A stretch of 58,411 nt of DNA, from NCBI RefSeq assembly GCF_938045625.1, contig NZ_CALIAV010000041.1, forward strand, positions 1 to 58,411, in the 5' to 3' direction. Origin of the DNA: an uncultured Campylobacter sp. (GTDB taxonomy: Bacteria; Campylobacterota; Campylobacteria; Campylobacterales; Campylobacteraceae). The notes below the pieces were generated by a model. The model had not been told where the DNA came from. It searched no databases and saw nothing but the letters and a program-made list of their open reading frames with translations. A program made the translations under genes and the position numbers. This document shows, piece by piece, positions 1-8,930 of this stretch; within the stretch, counting starts at the first letter, position 1; each line of letters opens with the position of its first letter.

Positions 1-1
1 T

Positions 2-109
2 TTGTCACTAAAATATTCTACATTAACGATTATCGGAATTTTAGGTATTTTGATAGGAGAAATAGAAAATTTAAATTATGTAAATTCAAATTTGGGGCAG
101 GTGGGTTGA
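2..109 (+). CDS. Possible C-terminal end of an upstream membrane protein (partial)
   Basis: The frame starting at base 2 is open from the window edge to a TGA at 107-109. It encodes a hydrophobic stretch (TLTIIGILGILIG) followed by a short polar tail, as at the end of a membrane protein. A second frame (base 1 to the TAA at 151-153) is also open but reads as a basic, non-membrane sequence, so I prefer the first. The gene cannot be identified from 35 residues. Confidence 0.3.
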   Translation: MSLKYSTLTIIGILGILIGEIENLNYVNSNLGQVG

Positions 110-171
110 GGGCGGAATTTGAGGGGCAAAAAGGTGAATTTAGGCTAAAATAACAAAAAAGGAGGCGAAAA

Positions 172-1274
172 ATGCAAACTCAAAAAGATAAAGTCGCCGT
201 CGACATCAGTCAAATTCCGCAAGACGCTTTAAAAAGTTACGATAATTGGCGTTTTGGTAAGAATTTTTTATCGGACTTTCCGCAACTTTTATAGTGCTTC
301 TTTTTTCTTTCTTGATAGATCCTACGCACCCATCATCACCTTTTTTATTTGCTGTGGCGCTTGTTACGTCTGTTGCGTTAATACTCTTTTCATTGAGCTC
401 GCCTAGACGCAAGCGGTATAGTGTATTTTTGTTTGGCGACGAGGGTAAGGCCTTTGCCTTGATATGTACTGAAACCATCGCTCTTTTTTTCATTGCGGCG
501 AGCTTATATGCGTTATTTTTGGATGCGGCTTTTAGTACGCAAGCGACCGTGCAGGCGATCTTTATTATAATAATTATGCTTCCTATAGCAATCATATCTC
601 ATAACGCCAACGACGAATTTGGCTCCGATGAGACCGTATATCTGCCGCAAAGAGTACTAAAATCGCAAGAGAAAATCAGCGAGCTAGCCGCAGACGAGAC
701 GACTAATGGGCAAAATTTAAGCCAAGTGCAAGCCGCCCAAAGCGAAGCGGCTGAATCCGAGCGCAAATTTGAGGGCGCGAGCCATGAAACCGAGCCAGGC
801 CAAAGCGACGAGGATGCCGAAGCGCTCGAATACGGCAAAGCCTTGGCGCAAATCCCTAAAAATTTAAAGCTCAGATATCAGATTCATCTTTTAGTTAGAT
901 TTGCCTTCGTGAGCTTTGCTGCGATGGCTTTTTTGATTATATCTTCAAACCCTGACAAGGGATTATCTGGAGCGTTCATATTTAGCGCCATTTGCGTAGG
1001 CGCATTTTTTGCTTCGGGGCGCAGGTATAGCAAACTTTTCGTCGAAAATCCCGAAAAAAGCAATACGATTTTTGCGATAGAAAATTTTGCGATCATGACG
1101 CTGGTTTTGTATTATCCAGTGGGTTCGTTGTTTTTGGAAGGCAAGGCTGTTCATAGAGACGCATCGGCATTAATTTTTGTCTATCTATATATACCGCTGA
1201 TACCGATACTGTTGATAACGACCGTTGTTTGTTTGGCTCGTAACTTAAGCTTTTATAAGGAAATAAAAGAGTGA
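172..1274 (+). pseudogene. Eight-helix membrane protein read in two frames, joined by a -1 slippery heptamer
   Basis: An ATG at 172 behind a strong GGAGG (161-165) opens a 40-codon frame that ends at TAG 292-294. The frame shifted by -1 continues to 1274. Before the possible GTG start at 294 that second frame already reads a membrane helix (IGLSATFIVLLFSFLI), so the two parts were probably one protein of about 367 residues. The junction is U UUU UUA at 264-270, in exact register for -1 slippage. The second part has about seven more helices arranged as 4 + 4, with a charged Ala/Glu/Ser-rich linker between them. I do not recognise the family. Alternatives are a lost T in the T6 run (mutation, phase variation or sequencing error), or a short leader ORF coupled by TAGTG to a GTG-started protein at 294. 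Confidence 0.55.
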
Positions 1275-1330
1275 AATTTAAAAACGGCGAGGTTAAACTC
1301 GATGTTTAAATTTGTAAATAAATAGAGTAG

Positions 1331-1351
1331 GGGCGGCTAAATTAACCGCCC
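1331..1351. terminator. GC-rich hairpin between convergent genes
   Basis: GGGCGG at 1331-1336 pairs with CCGCCC at 1346-1351, and the loop contains a further TAA/TTA pairing. It lies between the membrane-protein gene and nifU, which converge here. The minus-strand side is followed by a T-rich stretch, so it could end nifU transcription or serve both directions. Confidence 0.5.
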
Positions 1352-1406
1352 GAATTTAGTAAAAATTTGAGCCATAATCCGCGTCAAATTTGCCGTATAA
1401 AGTAGA

Positions 1407-2399
1407 TCAGATAGGCAAAACGCGGATATTTGGGCTGAGGTTTTCTTGAAGCACGTTTTCGATCGCGTATAGCGTGCCGGTCGCACCGCTCGCACAGCCG
1501 CTGCAAGCACCCATATATCTTATATAGACGTCAAATTTACCCTCGGCGTCTTTTTGCAAATCGAGGATTTCCATATTACCGCCGTCCATCATCAGCATCG
1601 GGCGAACATCTCTATCTATGACGCTCTCGATGGCTTTTAGCTGGCCCACGACGGTCATATTTTCAAAGCTCACATCGTCAAATTTGCCAGAAACTTGCGC
1701 GTCGATGATGGCTTGCTTTTTCTCCTGCTCCATCTCGGCTCTGGTGTCTGCGAGGATGTCCACGAGATAATACTCGCGCTTTTCGTGTCCGCCCGGGCGT
1801 ACGCAGGACTTGCAAAAGGCGCCTGCTTTGGTGTATTGCGTGATTTCTTCGACCGTGTGTAGATCGTTTAGGCGGATGACCTCTTTGATCGTGCCTAGGC
1901 TCACGCGCGCACACTCGCACACGATGATCTCGTCCTCGAAATGCTCCGGATCCACGCCCTTGTACTGCGCTGCGGCTGCCTTGATGACGTCGTAGGCCAT
2001 GACCGAACAGTGCATCTTTTGCGGTGGGACGGCAGGGACGTCCGGGGTATCGCGCATGGCTTTTTCCACGTCGATGTTGGTGATTTTGACCGCTTCGTCC
2101 ACGGTCTTACCGATGCAAAGCTCAGCCATCGTATCGGAGCTCGCCACCGCCGTACCGCAGCCAAAGCTCTTAAATTTAGCGTCCATGATGCGGTCGGTTT
2201 TCTCATCCACGAGCCAATATAGCCTCACCGCGTCGCCGCAACTCTCTGCGCCAAAGTCAGCTACGATGAGCTTGCCGCCTCTTGCTTTTGCCTCGTCCTC
2301 GGTGATCTCGCCCATAAATTTGGGATTGTTCATGCGGTTTTGGACGTTTTGGGAGTATTCGTCCCAGATGGAGCCGCCGATTAAATTATTTTTTGCCAT
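1407..2399 (-). CDS. nifU: NifU-type Fe-S cluster assembly scaffold
   Basis: This is a 330-residue three-domain NifU. The N-terminal IscU-like domain has its three cluster cysteines in ESCGD, FGCGTA and HCSV. The central BFD-like [2Fe-2S] domain shows CEC and FCKSC. The C-terminal NFU domain has the CxxC pair in GACSGCASG. The protein assembles Fe-S clusters in the cytoplasm from sulfur supplied by the cysteine desulfurase and passes them to apoproteins. In Campylobacter and Helicobacter this NIF-type pair is the housekeeping system, not a nitrogen-fixation trait. The nifS gene lies upstream on the same strand, but 385 bp with a large inverted repeat separate them, so nifU may have its own promoter. 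Confidence 0.96.
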   Translation of the reverse strand: MAKNNLIGGSIWDEYSQNVQNRMNNPKFMGEITEDEAKARGGKLIVADFGAESCGDAVRLYWLVDEKTDRIMDAKFKSFGCGTAVASSDTMAELCIGKTVDEAVKITNIDVEKAMRDTPDVPAVPPQKMHCSVMAYDVIKAAAAQYKGVDPEHFEDEIIVCECARVSLGTIKEVIRLNDLHTVEEITQYTKAGAFCKSCVRPGGHEKREYYLVDILADTRAEMEQEKKQAIIDAQVSGKFDDVSFENMTVVGQLKAIESVIDRDVRPMLMMDGGNMEILDLQKDAEGKFDVYIRYMGACSGCASGATGTLYAIENVLQENLSPNIRVLPI

Positions 2400-2412
2400 T
2401 TTATTTCCTTTT

Positions 2413-2785
2413 TAGAGGCGTTGTCTCGCGAGCGTCTTTGAATGAGTTTGCAAAAATATCGTTGCTGCAACCTACGTGGTTAGCTTTGCTCATTTTTGCT
2501 TTACACCATTCAAATCCATCTCGCGATACGGCCGCCTGCTTCCTTTTAAATTTAACTCAAATTTGGGCTTTTAAAGCTAAAATTTCAATTAAATTTAACT
2601 TCAAATTTGACTGCAAAACATAAGGCGAAGTATTTTGTAGAAACATTTTGCTTCGCAAAAACGCTACGCTTGTTTTGAGATGAATTTGAATGTTGCGCGG
2701 AAATTTCCGTCCCAAGGCTAGACATATAGTCTGCCGCAGGGCGAAAATTTCAAACTCATTCAAAGGCGCTCAAAAGACAAGCCGT
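2413..2785. repeat. Pair of inverted, imperfect repeats of about 110-120 bp in the nifS-nifU intergenic region
   Basis: The sequence near 2417-2446 (GCGTCTTTGAATGAGTTTG and neighbours) recurs in inverse orientation near 2750-2781. A second matched block, CATTCAAATCCATCTC near 2508-2523, returns as the complement of GAGATGAATTTGAATG at 2677-2692. The spacing from the outer block is nearly equal on both sides. Between the arms lie smaller hairpins, such as TTTTGC-TTC-GCAAAA (2646-2660) and GCGAAG...CTTCGC (2622-2656). The layout fits two diverged inverted copies of an intergenic repeat, or a MITE-like element with long terminal repeats. No credible reading frame lies inside. Confidence 0.6.
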
Positions 2786-3963
2786 TACTTGCCGTTAGGG
2801 TTGTAGGCGTACGTGCTTGAAATAGCTCGTAACCTCACCACCGCCTTTTTGATATGCTCTATCGCGTAGTCGATCTCTTCTTCGGTGTTAAACCTCGATA
2901 GCGACAGCCTTAGCGCCGTGTGCGCCAGATCGCTGCTAGCGCCGATGGCTTCCATTATCGGGTTGCTCTCTAGTGTCTCGGATGCGCACGCCGAGCCTGT
3001 AGATGCCGCGATACCGGCCTGATTTAGATCCCATAGCATCGCCTCGCCCTCGACGCCTTTGACCGCGGCTAGTATCGTGTTTGGCAGCCTATGAGCGCGG
3101 TCTCCCACGACCGATATATCAGGGATTTGCAGCAGCGCGTCTTCGAGCTTATCGCGCAGGCGTCTAACATGCAAATTTTCAAACTCGATTAGTTTGTTGC
3201 TATTTTCCAGCGCTTGCGCCATGCCAACGATGCCTGCGACGTCGAGCGTTCCGCTGCGTCTGCCACCCATGTGCTCGCCGCCGTGAAGCAGGCTGGTTAG
3301 CTTTTGCGAGTCTTTGATATACAGGCCGCCCACGCCCTTTGGTCCGTGAAATTTATGCGCCGAAAAGCTCATAAAGTCCATGCCCATCTCGCGCACGTTT
3401 ATCTTGATCTTGCCCACGGTTTGCGTCGCGTCGGTGTGAAACAGCGCGCCGTGCTCGTGAGCGATTGCCGCACACTCTTTGATCGGGAAAATGGTGCCGG
3501 TTTCGTTATTTGCCCACATGATGCTAACGAGCGCGGTTTTGTCGTCGATGAGCTTTCTTAGGTCGTTTGGATCAAGCAGACCGTTTTCATTTACGGGTAC
3601 GTAGCTCACGCGCACGCCGTATTTTTTGAGCGACTCAAAAGTCGCCGCAATCGCCGGATGTTCGACGGCGCTGATTACGACGTGATCCTTTTCTTTATTT
3701 AATATATGATCGAAAAATACGCCTTTAGCCACCCAGTTATTGCTCTCGGTGGCGCAGCTTGTTACCACGATATCGTCGCTATCGCTCGCATTTATGCCGG
3801 CATAGAGCTGATCCATCGCGCGGCGAAGCGCAGGGTGCGTCTCGGAGCCGAATCTATGAAGCGAGTTTGGATTGCCGTATTTTTCGCAGAAAAATGGCTT
3901 CATAAGCTCGAAAGCTTCGGGATCGACCATCGTCGTGGCATTGTTGTCTAGATATACTCTCAC
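2785..3963 (-). CDS. nifS: NifS/IscS-type cysteine desulfurase
   Basis: This 392-residue PLP enzyme removes sulfur from cysteine and delivers it as persulfide to NifU. The PLP-binding lysine lies in SAHKFHGPKG, and the catalytic cysteine lies in a short loop, STGSACASETLES. The fold-defining start (YLDNNATT) is present. The start codon is GTG at 3961-3963, because the conserved MRVYLDNNATT begins there and no ATG lies closer. It is first in the nifS-nifU unit. Confidence 0.97.
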   Translation of the reverse strand: MRVYLDNNATTMVDPEAFELMKPFFCEKYGNPNSLHRFGSETHPALRRAMDQLYAGINASDSDDIVVTSCATESNNWVAKGVFFDHILNKEKDHVVISAVEHPAIAATFESLKKYGVRVSYVPVNENGLLDPNDLRKLIDDKTALVSIMWANNETGTIFPIKECAAIAHEHGALFHTDATQTVGKIKINVREMGMDFMSFSAHKFHGPKGVGGLYIKDSQKLTSLLHGGEHMGGRRSGTLDVAGIVGMAQALENSNKLIEFENLHVRRLRDKLEDALLQIPDISVVGDRAHRLPNTILAAVKGVEGEAMLWDLNQAGIAASTGSACASETLESNPIMEAIGASSDLAHTALRLSLSRFNTEEEIDYAIEHIKKAVVRLRAISSTYAYNPNGK

Positions 3964-4273
3964 GCTTGACCTTTATCAATTAGGATATATTTTATCCCTT
4001 TTATTTTCGCGACGATAATATAACAAATTTTATAAATTTCAGGTTAAAATTTTAGGTTAATTTTTTCAAATTTAGCCAAATTTTGATAAAGATAATATAT
4101 TGAAATTCTTTATCAACTTAGCAATATAACGCTATTTGGGTGAAATTTGACCAAAAAAGATAAAAAATATCCTAAACTTAGTTGAAATTTTTAAGGAAAC
4201 TGATTTTTGCAACCTCCTATTAAAAATTCCCAAAAATATCCGATATATTATAAAATGCTTTAAAAGGATAAAA
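3964..4273. promoter_or_regulatory. Divergent intergenic region with a sigma28-like promoter (TAAA-N16-CGATAT)
   Basis: This 310-bp gap separates nifS (minus) from the 425-residue gene (plus). On the plus strand TAAA at 4221-4224 is followed after 16 bases by CGATAT at 4241-4246. This matches the Campylobacter/Helicobacter FliA (sigma28) promoter pattern and sits 28 bp before the start codon. The ribosome binding site is AAAAGGA at 4261-4267. The rest is very AT-rich, and I see no further gene. Confidence 0.6.
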
Positions 4274-5551
4274 ATGAATTTTAATGCCCTAAGCTCAAAT
4301 TTTACCTCTTTTTCTTCAGAAAATATGACTATCAAATCTGCCGTAACAACGCAAAAAGAAATTTTAACCAAGCCCGATGAGAGCGATGACACTGGCAGTG
4401 TACTAGGCTACAAGGTTGATAAGGATGGCTACTTTACGAACGAATTCAATAAAGCTGCAGGCATACCAGATGATTACAAGATTCACTCAGATACAATTAA
4501 ATCTTTCGTCGCAGTAAGAGCCAATAAGGATCTTTCCTATATTGCTTTTAGAGAAATCGATATTGCAAAAACAGTTGGCAACGCATATAAGCTATTAACC
4601 CAACTTGTAGATGAAAATACTCTAAATTCAAAAGAGAGCTTTACGACAGACGAGATCTCAAAATTTCCACAAGGTTACGAATATGATAAAAAGACGCTAA
4701 AAATCACTAAAAAATATGGTACTGTGGCAGATTATATGTCTGCTACCTTTGAAAACGGTAAAAGGGATAAAAATAAAACCATAGCTACTACTTTTTACAA
4801 TCGCTCCACCATTGATTATTATACAAATGGCAACAAGCTAAAACCATCAACAGATATATTTGATAGTGAAAATGGTGGCAAGGAGAAATTTAGTGCATAC
4901 GGGCTCAACTTTAACACCACGCGCGAAAGATATACGAACGATGACGGCTCCGTTACGAAAGGCGGGCTACTAGTTGGCATCTTGAATTCAAATTTTCATG
5001 CGACCGAAGGAAAGCCGACGTATCTTGGCTTTTTACATTCAAGTGATAAAAATATAAGTGGCGATGAATATAGTAAGCAAATACAGCTTTGGCTTTTAAA
5101 CCATGACCCTGATAGAGTTTCAGATGAAGAATTTAACGCACTCAGTGAGCCAATGAAAGAATTTATAAAATTTCATCGCACATTTGATAGTATCAATCTA
5201 AGAGCTAAAAATACATCCAAGAAAGAAGAGGCAGACACCCAAAAAGACCCTTTACAAATTTTATTCGAGCAAATGGATAAAGATTTTAAAGAGATGCTTA
5301 AAAAGCTGCAAGAAAGAGCCCAAAAAGCGAGACTCGAACAGCGAAAAGCTATGCAACAAAATTTAGATACGCAAACTATCAAAAATGTAGCTCAAACCTC
5401 AAAAGACACACTAAATGAAATGCTTGAATTTCTAAGTAAAATGTCAAAGCAACACGGCGTAAATTTAGACATAAACGAAGTAAAAACGGCGTTTATAAAT
5501 TTAACTGATGGCTACAAATTTAGTAATAAAACGATCGATATCAAAGCGTAA
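4274..5551 (+). CDS. Unknown protein, probably co-expressed with flagella
   Basis: The 425-residue protein has no signal peptide or membrane segment. The N-terminal half is polar. About residues 320-400 are strongly helical and rich in Lys/Glu/Gln, as in a coiled coil (for example EQMDKDFKEMLKKLQERAQ). I do not recognise the family. It is AT-richer than its neighbours in codon use. A sigma28-like promoter precedes it and fliI follows convergently 13 bp away, so a role as a flagellum-coregulated or flagellum-secreted protein is a fair inference. The sequence itself does not show function. Confidence 0.8.
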   Translation: MNFNALSSNFTSFSSENMTIKSAVTTQKEILTKPDESDDTGSVLGYKVDKDGYFTNEFNKAAGIPDDYKIHSDTIKSFVAVRANKDLSYIAFREIDIAKTVGNAYKLLTQLVDENTLNSKESFTTDEISKFPQGYEYDKKTLKITKKYGTVADYMSATFENGKRDKNKTIATTFYNRSTIDYYTNGNKLKPSTDIFDSENGGKEKFSAYGLNFNTTRERYTNDDGSVTKGGLLVGILNSNFHATEGKPTYLGFLHSSDKNISGDEYSKQIQLWLLNHDPDRVSDEEFNALSEPMKEFIKFHRTFDSINLRAKNTSKKEEADTQKDPLQILFEQMDKDFKEMLKKLQERAQKARLEQRKAMQQNLDTQTIKNVAQTSKDTLNEMLEFLSKMSKQHGVNLDINEVKTAFINLTDGYKFSNKTIDIKA

Positions 5552-5564
5552 ATTTACACCAAAT

Positions 5565-6872
5565 TTACGCATTCACTCCGCCAAGTAGCTCTTGCGTTTG
5601 CTCAAAGCTAAAGCCCTCTTCGGCGTCTTGTTTTAAAAATTTATCGATAAATTCTTTCTTTGCGATGGCGAGGTCTAGCTCCTTGTCGCTGCCCTTTTGA
5701 TACGCGCCGATACGTAGCAGGACTTCGTTTTCTTTTAGTAGCGAGTAGAGGCGTTTAAATTTAGTCGCGTTTGCCTTGTGCTCTTTGCTGACGATGTCGC
5801 TCATCACGCGCGAGGCAGAGTTTAGGATGTTTATAGGCGGGTAGATACCAAAGTCCGTCATCTCGCGGCTAAGCACGATATGGCCGTCTAGGATCGAGCG
5901 GCTCTGATCGGCTATCGGATCGCTCATATCGTCGCCATCGACTAGCACGGTAAAAAAGGCCGTTATGCTTCCTTTGCCCTCCTCTTTGCCCGCACGCTCC
6001 ATGAGCTGAGGCAGTAGGGTTAGCACGGATGGCGGGTAGCCCTTAGATGTCGGCGGTTCGCCCAGCGCCAGCCCGATCTCTCGCTGTGCCATGGCAAATC
6101 TCGTCACACTATCCATGATGAAAAGCACGTCTTTACCTTGGTTTTTGAAGTATTCGGCCACACTCATCGCGCAAAAGGCGCCGTATTTTCGCATCAGCGG
6201 GCTATCGTCGCTAGTTGCTACGATGACGACGGTGCCGCTTAGATCGCCGTGCAAATTTTTCTCGATAAACTCCGGCACCTCGCGGCCGCGCTCGCCAATG
6301 AGCGCGACAATCTTGATCGGAGCTTGCGAGTTTTTCACGATCATGCCCATGAGCGTACTTTTGCCTACACCAGAACCCGCGAAAATGCCAAGTTTTTGGC
6401 CTTTGCCGCAGGTTAGTAGTCCGTCTATGCTTTTAACCCCGACGCTAAAAATTTCATCTATCAGTCCGCGCTTCATCGCATCGATCGGAGCTTGCATGAT
6501 CGGAGCGTACTCGGTCGTAGTAATCGCGCCTTTGCCGTCTTTTGGATTCATAAAAGGATTGACTACGCGCCCCAAAAGAGCGTCGCCGACGGGGATTTTC
6601 ATACCTTGGTCGCTCTGATAGACGAAGTCGCCGATCTTGTAGCCTTCTACAAAGCCAAAAGGCGAGATTAGCGCGGTATTTTGCCGCACCTCGGTCACCA
6701 TCGCTAGTCCGCTCTTGCTCTTGTCTTTAGCGCAAATTTGCACGATGTCGCCGATACTGGGGCGCAGGCCAGAGATCTCTATCGTCGTAGCAGAAATTCG
6801 CTCTATCACGCCAAAGACGCTAGATAGCGATAAATTTGCGCCCAGTTTTGATTTTAAGCTATCTAAATTCAC
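5565..6872 (-). CDS. fliI: Flagellar export ATPase FliI
   Basis: This is a 435-residue F1-beta-like hexameric ATPase of the flagellar type III export apparatus at the cytoplasmic membrane. The Walker A motif AGSGVGKST is at residues 165-173, Walker B is in DVLFIMDSVTR, and the family signature QREIGLALGEPPTSKGYPPS follows. Its start overlaps the folE stop by one base, so the two genes are cotranscribed. Other flagellar export genes are not nearby, as is usual in Campylobacter. Confidence 0.96.
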   Translation of the reverse strand: MNLDSLKSKLGANLSLSSVFGVIERISATTIEISGLRPSIGDIVQICAKDKSKSGLAMVTEVRQNTALISPFGFVEGYKIGDFVYQSDQGMKIPVGDALLGRVVNPFMNPKDGKGAITTTEYAPIMQAPIDAMKRGLIDEIFSVGVKSIDGLLTCGKGQKLGIFAGSGVGKSTLMGMIVKNSQAPIKIVALIGERGREVPEFIEKNLHGDLSGTVVIVATSDDSPLMRKYGAFCAMSVAEYFKNQGKDVLFIMDSVTRFAMAQREIGLALGEPPTSKGYPPSVLTLLPQLMERAGKEEGKGSITAFFTVLVDGDDMSDPIADQSRSILDGHIVLSREMTDFGIYPPINILNSASRVMSDIVSKEHKANATKFKRLYSLLKENEVLLRIGAYQKGSDKELDLAIAKKEFIDKFLKQDAEEGFSFEQTQELLGGVNA

Positions 6873-7474
6873 TAAAATCTCACTTCTTTGTGCGAATTTA
6901 TGAGAGAGAAAAATTCGCGCCTAGTCTCGCTGCTACTTAAAAAACATCCTCGCAGCGCCGAAGTGGTAGTGGTCGAGTTGATCTTACCCACGCCTCGCAT
7001 CTCCACGCACATGTGGCGCGCCTCGATGACGACGCCAACGCCTTTTGGTTTGATGACCTCTTGCACGGCTTCTGCGATCTGCTCGGTGAGCTGCTCTTGG
7101 ATTTGCAGGCGGCGAGCGAAGATATTTACCATGCGTGGGATTTTGCTAAGGCCTACGACCTTGTGATTTGGGATGTAGGCCACGTGCACGCGCCCGAAAA
7201 ACGGTAGCAAATGATGCTCGCAAAGGCTGTAAAATTCGATATCGCGCACGAGCACCATTTCGTTATTTGAGCTATCAAACAGCGCGTCGTTTAGCACGAC
7301 TTTGGGGTCTTGAAAGTAGCCGCTCGTTAAAAACTCGTAAGCTTTAAAAACGCGCTCGGGAGTTTTAACCAGCCCCTCTCTGTTCGGGTCTTCGCCGACT
7401 AAATTTAGCATCTGCTCGACGCAGCTTTCAAACTTTTCTTTTTTTAAATTCTCATTTTTTAAATTTTCTTGCAT
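6872..7474 (-). CDS. folE: GTP cyclohydrolase I
   Basis: This 200-residue type I enzyme converts GTP to 7,8-dihydroneopterin triphosphate, the first step of folate (and queuosine precursor) synthesis. The zinc-site and catalytic motif CEHH is at residues 85-88. The second zinc cysteine lies in EARHMCVEMRGV, and STTTTSALRG follows. It is upstream of fliI with a one-base overlap. The run LKNENLKKEKFE near the start is a poorly conserved lead-in. Confidence 0.96.
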   Translation of the reverse strand: MQENLKNENLKKEKFESCVEQMLNLVGEDPNREGLVKTPERVFKAYEFLTSGYFQDPKVVLNDALFDSSNNEMVLVRDIEFYSLCEHHLLPFFGRVHVAYIPNHKVVGLSKIPRMVNIFARRLQIQEQLTEQIAEAVQEVIKPKGVGVVIEARHMCVEMRGVGKINSTTTTSALRGCFLSSSETRREFFSLINSHKEVRF

Positions 7475-7613
7475 TTGCGTTCCTGATTCATTTCACTATT
7501 TAAATTTGATAAATGATTTTACTTAAATTCGCCTTTCGCTCGCTTAAATTTATACTATGAATAAGGAAAATTTTGCTACACTCTAGGAAATTTTTATTTT
7601 TTAAAGGAATTTA

Positions 7614-8930
7614 ATGCAAATCAAAACCAAGGCGATCGACGCCGTAAATGCTTCGCTAAGTGCGAAAATACCGAGCGCGGACGTAAAAGCCAAACTCGAA
7701 AACGCTGCTAAAAAAGCTGCGAAAAATATGAAAATAGACGGATTTAGAGCGGGCAAAGTGCCTGTGAACGTAGTGCTAAAACGTTACGAAAAAGAACTAA
7801 CTGCCGATGCCGAGCAAGACGCACTAAAAGACGTGATAGATGCTGGACTAAAAGAGCTAAATAGAAAATTTGAAGAGGTTATCGGCGAGCCGATCGTGAC
7901 TAAATTTGATAGAGGCGAGAACGAGATAGACGCTGAGATCGAGCTTTCGTTTAAACCCGTTATAAACATCGACGGCTACGAGGAGCTGATAGAAAGCGTC
8001 AGCACTCCGCGCGTAACCAAAAAAGAGATCGACGAGAGAAAAAATGAAATTTTAAAAATGATGGCTCCGCTAGAAAAAATAGAAAAAGCCGTACTTGAAA
8101 AGGGCGATTTTGCTAAATTTGACTTCGAGGGCTTCGTGGACGGCGAGGCGTTTGAGGGCGGCAAAGCCGAAAACTACCTGCTAGAAATCGGCTCGGGCCA
8201 GTTTATACCGGGCTTTGAGGACGGTATGATCGGGCTAAAAGTCGGTGAAGAGCGCGACGTGAAGGTTAAATTCCCTGCCGAGTACGGCGCTGCGCACCTC
8301 GCTGGCAAAGACGCGACGTTTAAAGTAAAACTACACGAAATCCAAGGTAAAAAAGTGCCTGAAGAGATCGACGAAGAGACACTAAAACGCATCATGCCGG
8401 GCGAGGAAAAGGTAAGCGTCGAGCTGTTTGAAGAGAGACTAAAAGAGCAGATCAAAGCCGAGAAGCACGCTAAAAACGTAAACGAGGAGCTAAAGCCTAA
8501 ATTTGCCGACGCGATCGTGGCTAAATTTAACTTCGACGTGCCGAAAAACATCGTAGAGCAAGAGATGGATATGCAATTCCGCAGCGCTTGGAGCAACTTT
8601 ACGCCTGAGCAGATGGCTAAATTTAGAGAGGACAAAGACGCTCTAACTAAACAGCGCGAGACATACCGCGACGACGCGGTAAAAAGCGTGAAGCTGACGT
8701 TTATAATAGACGAGCTAGCGCGCCGCAGAGATATCAAAGTAAGCGACCAAGAGCTGATCCAAGCGGTGTACTTTGAGGCATATCGCTCGGGTGTAGATCC
8801 GAAACAGCACCTTGAAAACTATAAAAATCAAGGAATTTTACCTGCGATCAAAATGTCGATGATCGAGGAGAGGCTATTTAACGAGATGTTTGCGCTAAAG
8901 AGCGATAAGAAAGAGAAAAAGGCGGAGTAA
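7614..8930 (+). CDS. tig: Trigger factor, ribosome-associated chaperone and prolyl isomerase
   Basis: The 438-residue protein has the three trigger-factor domains. The N-terminal ribosome-binding domain includes the docking-loop signature GFRAGKVP near residue 44. A FKBP-type PPIase domain lies around residues 150-240 (GDFAKFDFEGFVDGEAF, then IPGFEDGMIG), and a helical C-terminal cradle follows. It binds nascent chains at the ribosome exit. A TATACT hexamer at 7551-7556 may be the -10 of the operon promoter, and AAAGGA at 7602-7607 is the ribosome binding site. It is the first gene of the tig-clpP-def-comM-nnrD-purN run. Confidence 0.96.
   Translation: MQIKTKAIDAVNASLSAKIPSADVKAKLENAAKKAAKNMKIDGFRAGKVPVNVVLKRYEKELTADAEQDALKDVIDAGLKELNRKFEEVIGEPIVTKFDRGENEIDAEIELSFKPVINIDGYEELIESVSTPRVTKKEIDERKNEILKMMAPLEKIEKAVLEKGDFAKFDFEGFVDGEAFEGGKAENYLLEIGSGQFIPGFEDGMIGLKVGEERDVKVKFPAEYGAAHLAGKDATFKVKLHEIQGKKVPEEIDEETLKRIMPGEEKVSVELFEERLKEQIKAEKHAKNVNEELKPKFADAIVAKFNFDVPKNIVEQEMDMQFRSAWSNFTPEQMAKFREDKDALTKQRETYRDDAVKSVKLTFIIDELARRRDIKVSDQELIQAVYFEAYRSGVDPKQHLENYKNQGILPAIKMSMIEERLFNEMFALKSDKKEKKAE

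Noticed and set aside
2393..2763. Short frames within the nifS-nifU gap
   Set aside because: They lie inside the inverted repeat and have no ribosome binding site or recognisable sequence.
8174..8737. 187-codon antisense frame inside tig
   Set aside because: The composition is Ser/Phe-rich, as in antisense shadows of Lys/Glu-rich genes, with no ribosome binding site. The sense strand encodes a clear trigger factor.
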